Source: Streptomyces sp. BHT-5-2 (GTDB lineage: Bacteria; Actinomycetota; Actinomycetes; Streptomycetales; Streptomycetaceae). Taken from it: 64,000 nt of DNA. The notes under the pieces are model-generated. The model ran no database searches, was not told the DNA's origin, and saw only the letters and a program-made list of their open reading frames with translations. This document shows, in pieces, positions 37,944 through 47,409 of the stretch (the first letter of the stretch is position 1; each line of letters opens with the position of its first letter). Where the stretch lies: assembly GCF_019774615.1 (NCBI RefSeq), contig NZ_CP081496.1:62001-126000 (forward strand), written 5' to 3'. The position numbers were made by a program, and so were the translations under genes.

Positions 37944-38738
37944 ATGCCCCGTCCCGCCCTCTCCCGCCGTGTCCGCCTGGGCGGTGCGGTGGCCGCCGCC
38001 CTCGTCGCCGGCACCGTGGTGTTCGGCGCCGGCCAGGCCACCGCCGAACACTCCGTGCCGCGCACCGACAAGGAGATCCCCAACCTCACCCAGGTCGAGG
38101 ACAAGATCAAGGCGTACTACGGCGACACGGTGACGGCCGACGGCGAGCACTACGCCTCCCCCACCAGCAACTACGCCCGCCAGGTCCGCGGCATAGAGGC
38201 CAGGGCGCGCGCCTACCTGGCCGGCGCGCTCGCCAAGAAGGGCACCGGGAAGGCCAGGCCGGCCATCGTCCTGGACATGGACGACACCACCCTGCTGACC
38301 TACAACTACGAGCTCAAGGTCGGCTTCAACTTCACCCCCAAGTCCCAGGACGAGTACCTGGAGCACACCGACATGGCCGCGGTCTTCGGCATGAACGACC
38401 TGGTGAACTGGGCCCACAAGAAGGGCGCCGAGGTCTTCTTCCTCACCGGCCGCAAGGAGGCGCAGCGCGACTGGAGCGTGCGCAACCTCAAGAACGTCGG
38501 CTACGACGTCCCGCTCGACCGCGCCCACGTCTACCTGCGCGACAAGGAGCACCCGCCCGCCTACCTGCCGTGCGGCGCGACCTGCTCGACGATCGGCTTC
38601 AAGTCCGGCACCCGCCGGCACATCGAGTCCCTCGGCTACCGCGTCGTCGCCAACTTCGGCGACCAGTACAGCGACCTGGCGGGCGGCGCCGCGGCGCGCA
38701 CCTTCAAGCTGCCGAACCCGATGTACTACCTGCCGTAG
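37944..38738 (+). CDS. Secreted HAD-family acid phosphatase
   Basis: 264-residue exported phosphatase of the HAD subfamily IIIB (class B acid phosphatase/OlpA-like). Signal peptide at 1 to about 34 (RRVRLGGAVAAALVAGTVVFGAGQATA). HAD motif I VLDMDDTTL with nucleophile Asp, motif II FLTGRKEAQ, motif III Lys region, motif IV FGDQYSDL. No lipobox. ATG at 37944 with TAAGGAG upstream. The regulation is not visible; I could not identify a good PHO box. Converges on rnz across a strong hairpin. Confidence 0.9.
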   Translation: MPRPALSRRVRLGGAVAAALVAGTVVFGAGQATAEHSVPRTDKEIPNLTQVEDKIKAYYGDTVTADGEHYASPTSNYARQVRGIEARARAYLAGALAKKGTGKARPAIVLDMDDTTLLTYNYELKVGFNFTPKSQDEYLEHTDMAAVFGMNDLVNWAHKKGAEVFFLTGRKEAQRDWSVRNLKNVGYDVPLDRAHVYLRDKEHPPAYLPCGATCSTIGFKSGTRRHIESLGYRVVANFGDQYSDLAGGAAARTFKLPNPMYYLP

Positions 38739-38746
38739 GCGGCGGT

Positions 38747-38772
38747 CCCGGCGCCCTCCTCGGGGCGCCGGG
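38747..38772. terminator. Bidirectional terminator between HAD phosphatase and rnz
   Basis: 10-bp perfect GC stem (38747-38756/38763-38772) with a short loop between the convergent phosphatase and rnz stops, which are 46 bp apart. Confidence 0.75.
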
Positions 38773-38784
38773 GCCACGCGGGGA

Positions 38785-39690
38785 TCAGCGCCTCTTGGGG
38801 AGCGGTACCCGCAGCAGGTCCTTGGCGATGGTGAGTTCGCCGCTGAAGCCCGCCGCGCGCGCCTGCCGCTCGAAGTCCTCGGGGTCGGCGTAGCGCTGCG
38901 AGAAGTGCGTGAGCACCAGGTGGCGCACGCCGGCGTCGGCGGCCACCCGGGCCGCCTGCCCGGCCGACAAGTGCCCGTGTTCCTCGGCGAGTTGCACGTC
39001 CTCGTCGAGGAAGGTGGACTCGATCACCAGCATGTCCACGCCCTCGGCGAGCGCGTACACGCCGTCGCACAGCCGGGTGTCCATGACGAAGGCGAAGCTC
39101 TGTCCGGGCCGCACCTCGCTGACCTCGTCGAGGGTGACGCCGTTCAGCTCGCCGGTCCGCTGCAGCCGGCCGACGTCCGGTCCGGCGATGCCGTGGGCGG
39201 CCAGCCGTTCGGGCAGCATCCGCCGGCCGTCCGGCTCGGTGAGGCGGTAGCCGTACGACTCGACCGGGTGCGACAGCCTGCGCGCCGTCAGGACGTAGCC
39301 CTTGGCGCGGTCCAGTTCGCCGTCGGCGGAGACCGGCCGCTGGGCGATCCGGACCGTCTCGCGGTAGGCAGTGGCGTACCGCAGCCGCTCGAAGAACCGC
39401 TCGCCGCTGGCCGGATAGTGCGCGGTGACCGGATGCGGCACCCGGTCGAGGTTGATCCGCTGGATCACCCCGGCCAGGCCGAGCGAGTGGTCGCCGTGGA
39501 AGTGGGTGACGCAGATCCGGTTGATGTCGTGGGCGGCGACCCCGGCCCGCAGCATCTGGCGCTGGGTGCCCTCACCGGGGTCGAAGAGCAGCCCCTGGCC
39601 GTCCCACCGCAACAGGTAGCCGTTGTGGTTGCGGTGCCGGGTGGGGACCTGGCTGGCGGTCCCGAGGACGACCAGTTCGCGTACCGACAT
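38785..39690 (-). CDS. rnz: Ribonuclease Z
   Basis: 301-residue tRNA 3' endonuclease with an MBL fold. Motif [13 protein letters not shown] holds the zinc ligands, [11 protein letters not shown] precedes it, and the C-terminal ESTFLDED and VLTHFSQRY complete the site. Full length for the bacterial short form. Start ATG at 39690. It lies 6 bp after the HIT gene, so the two are likely an operon. Confidence 0.96.
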   Translation of the reverse strand: MSVRELVVLGTASQVPTRHRNHNGYLLRWDGQGLLFDPGEGTQRQMLRAGVAAHDINRICVTHFHGDHSLGLAGVIQRINLDRVPHPVTAHYPASGERFFERLRYATAYRETVRIAQRPVSADGELDRAKGYVLTARRLSHPVESYGYRLTEPDGRRMLPERLAAHGIAGPDVGRLQRTGELNGVTLDEVSEVRPGQSFAFVMDTRLCDGVYALAEGVDMLVIESTFLDEDVQLAEEHGHLSAGQAARVAADAGVRHLVLTHFSQRYADPEDFERQARAAGFSGELTIAKDLLRVPLPKRR

Positions 39691-39696
39691 GGCTCG

Positions 39697-40053
39697 TTAT
39701 CCGGGGGGCCACTGGAGGCCGCGGCCGCCGAGGACGTGCAGATGGGCGTGGAAGACGGTCTGGCCGGCGCCGGCACCGGTGTTGAAGACGACCCGGTAGC
39801 CGGTCTCCTCGATCTCCTCCGCCGCCGCGACCTCGCGGGACTCGCACAGTATGTCGGCGATCACCTTGGGCTCGGCGGCGGCGAGCTCCGCCGCGTTCGG
39901 GTAGTGGGCCTTGGGGATCACCAGGACGTGCGTCGGCGCCTGGGGGTTGATGTCGCGGAACGCGACGGTGGTCTCGGTCTCGCGGACGATCGTCGCCGGT
40001 ACCTCACCCGCCACGATCTTGCAGAACAGGCACTCGGCCTGCGGTTCTCCCGC
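39697..40053 (-). CDS. HIT-family (histidine triad) nucleotide hydrolase
   Basis: 118-residue HINT-type protein hydrolysing purine nucleoside phosphoramidates or similar nucleotides. Cys pair CLFCKIV near the N-terminus, then FRDINPQAPTHVLVIPKAH and the triad HAHLHVLGGR. GTG at 40053 has GGGAGGAG upstream, which fixes the start; the frame further upstream is not conserved. Co-directional with and 6 bp from rnz. Confidence 0.95.
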   Translation of the reverse strand, partial: AGEPQAECLFCKIVAGEVPATIVRETETTVAFRDINPQAPTHVLVIPKAHYPNAAELAAAEPKVIADILCESREVAAAEEIEETGYRVVFNTGAGAGQTVFHAHLHVLGGRGLQWPPG

Positions 40054-40252
40054 CACCGGTGGACTCCTCCCGGGTCGCGCGGCATGCGCCGTACGCACCG
40101 TGCGTACGCCCTCCGGATGCTAGCCGATCACTCCGGCGGGTCCCCGGGGCGGCCCGTGGGCGACCCCGTGGCCGGTCGCCCGGATCACGGCCCGCCAGAC
40201 CCTAAGCTGATCTCTCAGACCGCATTGGCCCCACAAACGGGAGTTATGCACC

Positions 40253-40684
40253 ATGGCAACCACGCGCACCGCCACGACCCACTGGGAGGGCAACCTCCTT
40301 CAGGGCAAGGGCACCGTCGCCCTGGAGTCCTCCAAGATCGGCACCTACGACGTGAACTGGCCCGCCCGCGCGGAGCAGCCCGGCGGCGTCACCAGCCCCG
40401 AGGAGCTGATCGCGGCGGCCCACTCCTCCTGCTACTCGATGGCCTTCTCGCACGGCCTGGCCGGCAAGGGGCACACCGTCGAGGCGCTGGACACCCGGGC
40501 CGACGTCACCTTCCAGCCCGGCGAGGGCATCACCGGCATCGTGCTGACCGTCAAGGCCCGGGTACCCGGCCTCTCCGAGGCGGACTTCCAGGCCGCGGCC
40601 GAGGACGCCAAGAAGAACTGCCCGGTCAGCCAGGCCCTGGCCGGCGTCAAGAACATCACGCTCCAGGCCGAACTGCTCTCCTGA
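40253..40684 (+). CDS. OsmC family peroxiredoxin
   Basis: 143-residue OsmC-type thiol peroxidase that reduces organic hydroperoxides. The two redox cysteines are visible in AAHSSCYSMAFSH and KNCPVSQAL, with the expected spacing. Cytosolic homodimer in the family. ATG at 40253; the upstream GGGAG is 11 bp away. Divergent from the HIT-rnz pair; converges on rsmE across repeat copy C. Confidence 0.93.
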   Translation: MATTRTATTHWEGNLLQGKGTVALESSKIGTYDVNWPARAEQPGGVTSPEELIAAAHSSCYSMAFSHGLAGKGHTVEALDTRADVTFQPGEGITGIVLTVKARVPGLSEADFQAAAEDAKKNCPVSQALAGVKNITLQAELLS

Positions 40685-40779
40685 CGGAACACCGGGGCAC
40701 AACGGGTGGGCCCGCCCCCTCAGGCCGACGGACCAACGCACGCCCCCGAACCGGGCGTTGACCACCAGAGGACCACTGA

Positions 40780-41022
40780 GCTCAGCCCCCACTCACCGTC
40801 TTTCCCACCCAACCCACGGGAGGGGACGGGCCGGAGGGGGTGGTGTGTCGGACGTAAAGCGCAGCAGTCCGGCACACCACCCCCGCAGGCCCGGCACCGC
40901 ACCCGACAGCCCCGCGCAGCGGACCGGCGCCGCCAGGCGCAAAAGGCGAAGCCCTACGGCGGGAAAGCCGACAACGTGGGAGGCCGGCCAAGCGCAGCGG
41001 AACGGCCGACGACGTGAAGCCC
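40780..41022. repeat. Palindromic repeat, copy C (half element)
   Basis: The space between the convergent OsmC and rsmE genes holds one half of the repeat seen twice elsewhere. Hairpin arms 40836-40853/40867-40884 (18 bp with one G-T pair), loop GTAAAGCGCAGCA, the exact reverse complement of the A1/B1 loop. It is preceded by CAGCCCCCACTCACCGTCTTT, matching the reverse complement of the central part of copies A and B, and followed by the CAGCCCCGCGCAGCGGA unit and CAACGTGGGAGG. No gene seen in the 344-bp gap. Probable bidirectional terminator. Confidence 0.8.
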
Positions 41023-41028
41023 CCGGGC

Positions 41029-41772
41029 CTAACTCCACCGCCCCGTACGCCCCAACAACAACGCCGTCGCCGCGGTCCCCGCCGTGGACGTCCGCAGTAC
41101 GGAGGCGCCCAGCCGGTACGGCCTGGCACCCGCCTCGGCGAAGAGCGTCAGCTCCTCCGGCGAGACGCCGCCCTCGGGTCCGACGACCAGCACGATCGAG
41201 CCCTCGGTGGGGAGTTCGGCGGTGGCGAGCGGGGTGCTGCCCTCCTCGTGGAGGACGGCGGCGAAGTCGGCGTCGGCCAGCAGCGCGGCGACCTGCTTGG
41301 TCGTCAGCGGGTCGGCGACGCGGGGGAAGGTCAGCCGGCGGGACTGCTTGCCCGCCTCGCGGGCGGTGGCGCGCCACTTGGCCAGCGACTTGGCGGCCCG
41401 CTCACCCTTCCACTGGGTGACGCAGCGGGCCGCGGACCACGGCACGATGGCGTCCACGCCGGTCTCCGTCATGGTCTCCACGGCCAGTTCGCCGCGGTCG
41501 CCCTTGGGCAGTGCCTGTACGACGGTGAGGGTGGGCGTCGGCGGCTCCTCGGTCCGCAGACCGGTGACGGCGACGGACAGCCGGTCCTTGCCCTCGACGG
41601 CGGCGACGGTGCCCTCGGCGCCGGTCCCGGCGCCGTCCGTCAGCACGACCTCCTCACCGACCCGCAGCCGGCGTACCGACACGGCGTGCCGGCCCTCGGG
41701 GCCGTCCAGGGTCAGCGTGCCCCCGGCCCGTACTCCGGTGAGCGATTCGACGAGGAAGACGGGGGCGGTCAT
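41029..41772 (-). CDS. rsmE: 16S rRNA (uracil-1498-N3)-methyltransferase
   Basis: 247-residue SPOUT methyltransferase methylating U1498 of 16S rRNA with SAM. N-terminal PUA-like domain (GPEGRHAVSVRRLRVGEEVVLTDG), then the knotted C-terminal domain with VVGPEGGVSPEELTLFAEAG and LGASVLRTSTAGTAATALLL. ATG at 41772 overlaps the nitronate monooxygenase stop by 4 bp, implying coupling. Located in the core block just before dnaJ-hrcA, as in other Streptomyces. Confidence 0.96.
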   Translation of the reverse strand: MTAPVFLVESLTGVRAGGTLTLDGPEGRHAVSVRRLRVGEEVVLTDGAGTGAEGTVAAVEGKDRLSVAVTGLRTEEPPTPTLTVVQALPKGDRGELAVETMTETGVDAIVPWSAARCVTQWKGERAAKSLAKWRATAREAGKQSRRLTFPRVADPLTTKQVAALLADADFAAVLHEEGSTPLATAELPTEGSIVLVVGPEGGVSPEELTLFAEAGARPYRLGASVLRTSTAGTAATALLLGRTGRWS

Positions 41773-42875
41773 GCCGCACCGCCGGTGGTGTGGCGGGGGC
41801 CGCCCTGGCCGAACGAAGCACGGGCGGCGTCGAGTTCGGCCACCAGCACCTCCACCAGCTGCCCGGCCGGCAGCTCGCGCGCCAGCCGGTGCCCTTGGCC
41901 CGCCCAGAGGCTCAGCCCCTGGGCGTCGCCGGCCTTGGCGGCGGCCTTCCGGACCGGGGAGGTGAGGTAGTGCACGGCGGGATAGGCGGCCGGGGCGTAC
42001 GGGCCGTGCTCCCGCAGGAAACGGTTCACCAGGCCGCGGGCCGGCCGCCCGGAGAACGCCCGAGTCAACTCGGTATGGGTGAAGAGGGGGTTGGTCAGCG
42101 CCTGCTTGTGCAGCGGGTCGGCGCCGGACTCGGGGGTGGCCAGGAACGCGGTGCCCAGCTGCGCCATCGAGGCCCCGGCGGCCAGTACCGCGGCGATCTG
42201 CGCACCGCGCATCAGCCCGCCGGCGGCGATCACCGGAATCTGCACCGTCTCCCGGACCTGGGCGAGCAGCGCCAGCAACCCCAGTCCGGCGCCGGTCCCG
42301 TCGGCGTGCGGATCGTCCCGGTGGGTGCCCTGGTGGCCGCCCGCCTCCACGCCCTGCACACACACCGCGTCGGCTCCGGCCCACTGGGCGGCCTGTGCCT
42401 CGGCGGCGGTGGTGACGGTGACGACGGTGTACGTGCCGACCTTGGCGAACGCGTCGAGGGCCGCCCGCGAGGGGCAGCCGAAGGTGAAGGAGACCACCGG
42501 CACCGGATCGTCGCGGAGGATCGCGAGTTTGGCCTCGTAGCCGTCGTCGGTGGGGCCGTTGACGTCACCGAGCTCGGTCTCGTACCAGGCGGTCTCGCCG
42601 GCGAGTTGCTCACGGTAGACCTCGACGGCGGAGGTGTCGGTCAGCTCGGGCTGCGGCATGAAGAGGTTGACGCCGAAGGGCCGGCCGGTCATCCCGCGCA
42701 GCCGTTTGATCTCCTGGTACATGCCGTCGGCGGTTTTGTAGCCGGCGGCCAGGAAGCCGAAGCCACCGGCCTCGCAGACGGCCGCGGCCAGCTCGGGTCC
42801 GGAGCCGCCGCCCGCCATCGGGGCCTGCACGACGGGGTGGCGGCAGAAATCGGTGAGCGCGGTGGGCATGCCCAC
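41769..42875 (-). CDS. Nitronate monooxygenase (2-nitropropane dioxygenase type)
   Basis: 368-residue FMN-dependent TIM-barrel oxidase acting on alkyl nitronates. VVQAPMAGGGSGPELAAAVCEAGGFGFLAAGY at the N-terminus, catalytic-His region AVCVQGVEAGGHQGTHRD, and the FMN phosphate region IPVIAAGGLMRGAQIAAVLAAGA. Length normal. Leftward, coupled to rsmE by a 4-bp overlap. Natural substrate not clear; a detoxification role for propionate 3-nitronate is common in the family. Confidence 0.92.
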   Translation of the reverse strand: MGMPTALTDFCRHPVVQAPMAGGGSGPELAAAVCEAGGFGFLAAGYKTADGMYQEIKRLRGMTGRPFGVNLFMPQPELTDTSAVEVYREQLAGETAWYETELGDVNGPTDDGYEAKLAILRDDPVPVVSFTFGCPSRAALDAFAKVGTYTVVTVTTAAEAQAAQWAGADAVCVQGVEAGGHQGTHRDDPHADGTGAGLGLLALLAQVRETVQIPVIAAGGLMRGAQIAAVLAAGASMAQLGTAFLATPESGADPLHKQALTNPLFTHTELTRAFSGRPARGLVNRFLREHGPYAPAAYPAVHYLTSPVRKAAAKAGDAQGLSLWAGQGHRLARELPAGQLVEVLVAELDAARASFGQGGPRHTTGGAA

Positions 42876-42958
42876 ATCGTGTCACGTCCGGCGCCCCGGC
42901 CCGAACGAGGGAGGCGGCCCGGGGCCGTGCCGACGGCGGCTGCCGCCGCGGGCCCCGG

Positions 42959-43031
42959 ACCCCCGGCCGGGCGCCTACCGCCCGTTGAACGCATCCTTCA
43001 GCCGCGAGAACAACCCCTGCTGCCCCGGCTG
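42959..43031 (-). repeat. Tandem duplicate of the dnaJ 3' end
   Basis: A 73-bp segment identical to 43062-43134, which contains the last codons and stop of dnaJ (QQGLFSRLKDAFNGR). The copies are 103 bp apart, direct orientation, with 30 bp of unrelated sequence between. The extra copy lies just downstream of dnaJ and has no start, so it is a non-coding remnant of a short tandem duplication. Confidence 0.9.
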
Positions 43032-43077
43032 ACCGTGCCTGCCCGGGGGACAACCCCCGGAACCCCCGGCCGGGCGC

Positions 43078-44214
43078 CTACCGCCCGTTGAACGCATCCT
43101 TCAGCCGCGAGAACAACCCCTGCTGCCCCGGCTGGAACTGGCCCTGCGGGCGCTCCTCGCCGCGCAGCTTGGCGAGGCGGCGCAGGAGTTCCTCCTGCTC
43201 GGGGTCGAGCTTGCCGGGGGTCTGCACCTCGACGTGGACGATGAGGTCGCCCCGGCCGTTGCCGCGCAGATGGGTCACGCCGCGGCCGTGCAGCGGGATC
43301 GACTGGCCGGACTGGGTGCCGGGCCGGACGTCGATCTCCTCCACCCCGTCCAGCGTCTCCAGCGGGCACTTGGTGCCCAGCGCCGCCGCGGTCATCGGGA
43401 TGGTGACCGTGCAGTGCAGATCGTCGCCGCGGCGCTGGAACACCGGATGGGGCAGCTCGTGGATCTCGACGTAGAGATCGCCGGCGGGACCGCCGCCCGG
43501 GCCCACCTCGCCCTCGCCGGCCAGCTGGATCCGGGTGCCGTTGTCGACACCGGCCGGGATCTTGACGGTGAGGGTGCGGCGGGAGCGGACCCGGCCGTCG
43601 CCGGCGCACTCGGGGCACGGCGTCGGGACGACCGTGCCGAAGCCCTGGCACTGGGGACAGGGCCGGGAGGTCATGACCTGGCCCAGGAAGGAGCGGGTGA
43701 CCTGCGAGACCTCGCCGCGGCCGCGGCACATGTCACAGGTCTGCGCCGAGGTGCCCGGCGCCGCGCCCTCGCCGCTGCAGGTGGTGCAGACGACGGCGGT
43801 GTCGACCTGGATGTCCTTGGTCGTGCCGAACGCGGCCTCGCTGAGCTCGACGTCCAGACGGATCATGGCGTCCTGGCCGCGGCGGGTGCGCGAGCGCGGG
43901 CCGCGCTGCGAGGCTGTGCCGAAGAAGGCGTCCATGATGTCGGAGAAGTTCCCGAAGCCGGCACCGAAGCCGCCCGCGCCACCGGCGCCGCCGGCCTGCG
44001 AGAGCGGGTCGCCGCCGAGGTCGTAGACCTGCTTCTTCTGCGGGTCCGACAGCACCTCGTAGGCGGCGTTGATCTCCTTGAACCGCTCCTGGGTCTTGGG
44101 ATCCGGGTTCACGTCCGGGTGCAGCTCGCGCGCCAGCCGGCGGAACGCCTTCTTGATCTGGTCCTGCGAGGCGTCACGGCTGATGCCGAGGACCGAGTAG
44201 TAATCCGTGGCCAC
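43078..44214 (-). CDS. dnaJ: Molecular chaperone DnaJ (second copy type, with HrcA)
   Basis: 378-residue DnaJ co-chaperone stimulating DnaK ATPase. J domain at 1-70 with ARELHPDVNPD (HPD loop), G/F-rich linker, four CxxCxGxG zinc repeats (CTTCSGEG, CDMCRGRG, CPQCQGFG, CPECAGDG) and the C-terminal peptide-binding domain. The start directly abuts the hrcA stop; both are in the CIRCE-controlled operon. The last 17 residues are duplicated downstream as a silent copy. In Streptomyces this is dnaJ2. Confidence 0.97.
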   Translation of the reverse strand: MATDYYSVLGISRDASQDQIKKAFRRLARELHPDVNPDPKTQERFKEINAAYEVLSDPQKKQVYDLGGDPLSQAGGAGGAGGFGAGFGNFSDIMDAFFGTASQRGPRSRTRRGQDAMIRLDVELSEAAFGTTKDIQVDTAVVCTTCSGEGAAPGTSAQTCDMCRGRGEVSQVTRSFLGQVMTSRPCPQCQGFGTVVPTPCPECAGDGRVRSRRTLTVKIPAGVDNGTRIQLAGEGEVGPGGGPAGDLYVEIHELPHPVFQRRGDDLHCTVTIPMTAAALGTKCPLETLDGVEEIDVRPGTQSGQSIPLHGRGVTHLRGNGRGDLIVHVEVQTPGKLDPEQEELLRRLAKLRGEERPQGQFQPGQQGLFSRLKDAFNGR

Positions 44215-45231
44215 TTACGACTCCGCGAGGATTTGTCCGACGTAACGTGCCACTGCGCGTACCGCTCCCATCGTTCCGGGGTAGTCCATGCGGGTCGGTC
44301 CGACCACGCCCATTTTCGCGACGGCCTCGTCGCCCGAACCGTATCCGACGGTGACGACCGAGGTGGACGTCAGGCCCTCGTGAGCATTCTCATGCCCGAT
44401 CCGTACGGTCATGCCCGAGTCCTTGGCCTCCCCGAGCAGCTTGAGCATCACCACATGCTCCTCGAGGGCTTCCAGCACCGGCCGGATGGTCAAGGGGAAA
44501 TCATGCCCGAAGCGCGTCAGATTGGCGGTGCCGCCGATCATGAGCCGCTCTTCGGTCTCCTCCACCAGAGTCTCCAGCAGTACCGACAGTACTGTCGAGA
44601 CGGTGGCCCGGTCGTCCTGTTCGAAGGATTCCGGGAGATCCTGCACCAGCTGCGGGACATCCGTGAAACGGCGGCCGACGATCCGGCTGTTGAGCCGGGC
44701 GCGCAGGTCCGCCAGGGACGTCTCGCCGAACGGCGTCTGGCAGTCGACGAGCCGCTGCTCGACGCGGCCGGTGTCGGTGATCAGCACCAGCATCAGCCGG
44801 GCCGGGGCCAGGGCCAGCAGCTCGACGTGCCGCACCGTGGACCGCGTCAGGGACGGGTACTGCACCACCGCCACCTGGCGGGTCAGCTGCGCCAGCAGGC
44901 GCACCGTGCGGCCCACCACGTCGTCCAGGTCGACGGCACCGTCGAGGAAGTTCTGGATCGCGCGGCGCTCGGGGACGGACAGCGGCTTGACGCCGGCGAG
45001 CTTGTCGACGAAGAGGCGGTAGCCCTTGTCGGTGGGGATCCGGCCGGCGCTGGTGTGCGGCTGGGCGATGTAGCCCTCGTCCTCCAGGGCCGCCATGTCG
45101 TTGCGGACGGTGGCCGGGGAGACGCCGAGCCGGTGCCGCTCGGTGAGCGCCTTGGAACCGACCGGCTCCTCCGTCCCGACGTAGTCCTGGACGATGGCGC
45201 GCAGCACTTCGAGCCTGCGTTCACTGAGCAT
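44215..45231 (-). CDS. hrcA: Heat-shock repressor HrcA
   Basis: 338-residue repressor of heat-shock genes. Winged helix at the N-terminus ([47 protein letters not shown]), then a GAF-like dimerisation core with an inserted domain. It binds CIRCE and needs GroE for folding in other bacteria. A perfect CIRCE-like site lies 46 bp upstream of the ATG, so it represses its own operon with dnaJ. Confidence 0.97.
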   Translation of the reverse strand: MLSERRLEVLRAIVQDYVGTEEPVGSKALTERHRLGVSPATVRNDMAALEDEGYIAQPHTSAGRIPTDKGYRLFVDKLAGVKPLSVPERRAIQNFLDGAVDLDDVVGRTVRLLAQLTRQVAVVQYPSLTRSTVRHVELLALAPARLMLVLITDTGRVEQRLVDCQTPFGETSLADLRARLNSRIVGRRFTDVPQLVQDLPESFEQDDRATVSTVLSVLLETLVEETEERLMIGGTANLTRFGHDFPLTIRPVLEALEEHVVMLKLLGEAKDSGMTVRIGHENAHEGLTSTSVVTVGYGSGDEAVAKMGVVGPTRMDYPGTMGAVRAVARYVGQILAES

Positions 45232-45276
45232 CTCGCCACCTCCAGTCGGCCGTCCCGCCGTGTCGTCTCGTTACTC

Positions 45277-45303
45277 CTGGCACTCACATGGGCCGAGTGC
45301 CAG
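45277..45303. promoter_or_regulatory. CIRCE element upstream of hrcA-dnaJ
   Basis: CTGGCACTC (45277-45285), 9-bp spacer, GAGTGCCAG (45295-45303): a perfect 9-bp inverted repeat with the exact CIRCE spacing; the canonical form is TTAGCACTC-N9-GAGTGCTAA. The gap 45232-45553 otherwise holds only a GC-rich segment that resembles part of the second repeat family near 45448-45463. Confidence 0.92.
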
Positions 45304-45553
45304 ACCCTGGGCCAGTGTACGGCCGGGTAGCGCGGATGCGGCAAGGGCGGGCGTACTCAGGACTTACCCACCCCCGTGGAATCCGACCCGCGGGCCGCCC
45401 CCGGGAAGGCCCGGAGCGGACCCCGGGGAACCCCCGGTCAGGCGCCGCCGCGGCCCCCTAAGGGTCCCGGTCGGTGCCCGTTGCGGGGCCGGCACCGGAC
45501 CGGCTTCCGCGGTGTGCCCGGCAACGCTATCGCGGGGGCGCTAGCGTCTCGGT

Positions 45554-46288
45554 ATGCGCACCACATGGGAAGAGGCGGGCTGGGAGCGGCTCGGCGAGGG
45601 GGTGGTCCGGCGCCGGATGCCGGGCTGGGACGAGACGATCGGTGTGGTCGCCGGTTCGGACGGCGTGTTGATCGTCGACACCGGCGCGACGCTGGGTGCC
45701 GGGGCGGAGCTGCGCCGGACGGTGCGCGCGGTGCTCGGCCGCGGTGTGACGCATGTCGCGCTCACCCACCCGCACTTCGACCACGTCCTGGGCACCGCGG
45801 CGTTCGCCGGGGTGGAGGTGTTCGGCGCGGCCGGGCTGGGCGAGCTGCTGCGGCGCGACAAGGAGGCGCTGCGGGCCGACGCGGTCCGGCACGGCGTGGA
45901 CCCGGATGCCGCGGCGGAGGCCGCGGACCTGCTGGTCGTCCCGCGTCACGAGGTGCACGGGCGGCTGGCCGTCGGCCTCGGGGACCGGGAGGTGCTGCTG
46001 GCCGACGTGGGGCCCGGTCACACCGGGCACGACCTGGCCGTCCTGGTGCCGGGCCGGGCCGGTGAACGGGGGATCGTCTTCTGCGGCGACCTGGTCGAGG
46101 AGTCCGGCGAGCCGCAGGCGGGCCCGGACGCGGTGCCCGGTCGGTGGCCCGCCGCGCTGGACCGGCTGCTGGCGCTGGGCGGCGAGGACGCGGTGTACGT
46201 GCCGGGCCACGGCGCCGTGGTCGACGCCCGCTTCGTCCGCGCCCAGCGCGACGCCCTGGCCGTCCGCTTCGGGGCGAACTCCTCCTGA
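45554..46288 (+). CDS. MBL-fold metallo-hydrolase
   Basis: 244-residue metallo-beta-lactamase-fold protein. Zinc motif THPHFDHVLG (HxHxDH variant with Phe), later ligand regions DVGPGHTGHD, IVFCGDLVEES and PGHG. Cytosolic, no signal peptide. Similar to the QuiP/glyoxalase-like group, substrate unknown. Divergent from hrcA, followed after 168 bp by the DUF3097 gene. Confidence 0.9.
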   Translation: MRTTWEEAGWERLGEGVVRRRMPGWDETIGVVAGSDGVLIVDTGATLGAGAELRRTVRAVLGRGVTHVALTHPHFDHVLGTAAFAGVEVFGAAGLGELLRRDKEALRADAVRHGVDPDAAAEAADLLVVPRHEVHGRLAVGLGDREVLLADVGPGHTGHDLAVLVPGRAGERGIVFCGDLVEESGEPQAGPDAVPGRWPAALDRLLALGGEDAVYVPGHGAVVDARFVRAQRDALAVRFGANSS

Positions 46289-46456
46289 AGCGGCTCCCGT
46301 TGGGCCGTCGAGTCGCCGGCCCAACGGGCCCCGCCCCTTCGGCCCGTCCCTCGTCCCCCGTCTCCCGGCCCACCGGCCGACGTTTCACCGCCCCGTCGTT
46401 TCACCGCCCCGCGCCCCGCCGCCCCTCCGTCCCGCCGGAACAGGAAGCAGACCCGC

Positions 46457-47302
46457 ATGCACAGCAGGCACTACAACGCCGACCTCACTCCCCCCTGGAA
46501 GAAGCCCCGGCCGGTGCCCGAGGTACCGGCCGACCCCGGGCTGGTCGTCGAGGAGGTGGGGACGGGCTACTGCGGCGCGGTGCTGCGGTGCGAGAAGACC
46601 GCCGAGGGCCCGACGGTCACCCTGGAGGACCGCTTCGGCAAGCAGCGGGTGTTCCCGATGGTGCCGCGCGGCTTCCTCCTGGAGGGCCGGACCGTGACCC
46701 TCGTCCGTCCGCGGAGCGGCCCGGCACCGAGCGGTCCGGCGCGCACCGCGTCCGGCTCGATCGCGGTCCCCGGGGCGCGCGCCCGGGTCGCCCGGGCCGG
46801 CCGCATCTATGTGGAGGGGCGGCACGACGCGGAGCTGGTGGAGCGCGTCTGGGGCGACGACCTGCGGATCGAGGGCGTCGTCGTGGAGTACCTGGAGGGC
46901 GTCGACGACCTCCCGGCGATCGTCGACGCCTTCGACCCCGGACCGGACGCCCGCCTCGGCGTCCTGGTGGACCACCTCGTCCCCGGCTCCAAGGAGTCCC
47001 GGATCGCGGCCGCGGTGACCGGGAAGCACGCGCTGGTCGTCGGCCACCCGTACATCGACGTCTGGCAGGCGGTGAAGCCGTCCTCGTTGGGCATCGAGGC
47101 GTGGCCGGAGGTGCCCCGGGGCCAGGACTGGAAGACGGGGGTGTGCCGGGCGCTGGGCTGGCCGGAGAACACCGGTGCGGCCTGGCAGCGGATCCTGTCC
47201 CGGGTGCGGTCCTACAAGGACCTGGAGCCGGCTCTGCTGGGGCGGGTGGAGGAGCTGATCGACTTCGTGACGGCGCCGGCGGGGGCGGACGACGGGGGCT
47301 GA
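46457..47302 (+). CDS. DUF3097 family protein
   Basis: 281-residue cytosolic protein conserved in Actinobacteria. A basic N-terminal region (HYNADLTPPWKKPRPVPEVP) and a central RIYVEGRHDAELVERVWGDDLRIEGVVVEYLEGVDDLPAIV that has the look of a Toprim-like fold (EGxxDA motif); the second Toprim motif is weak, as VDHLVPGSKESR replaces DxD. The function is unknown; Toprim similarity is my inference. ATG at 46457 with GGAACAGGAAG upstream. Confidence 0.9.
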   Translation: MHSRHYNADLTPPWKKPRPVPEVPADPGLVVEEVGTGYCGAVLRCEKTAEGPTVTLEDRFGKQRVFPMVPRGFLLEGRTVTLVRPRSGPAPSGPARTASGSIAVPGARARVARAGRIYVEGRHDAELVERVWGDDLRIEGVVVEYLEGVDDLPAIVDAFDPGPDARLGVLVDHLVPGSKESRIAAAVTGKHALVVGHPYIDVWQAVKPSSLGIEAWPEVPRGQDWKTGVCRALGWPENTGAAWQRILSRVRSYKDLEPALLGRVEELIDFVTAPAGADDGG

Positions 47303-47409
47303 GGTCCGGCGCGGTGGTCCTGGGCGGCGGCGTGCGCGGGCGGTGCACGCCGTGCGCCGCCTCGGCGGTGAGCGCACTCTGGTAGCAGCGATTCCGGAGG
47401 TGACCCGCC

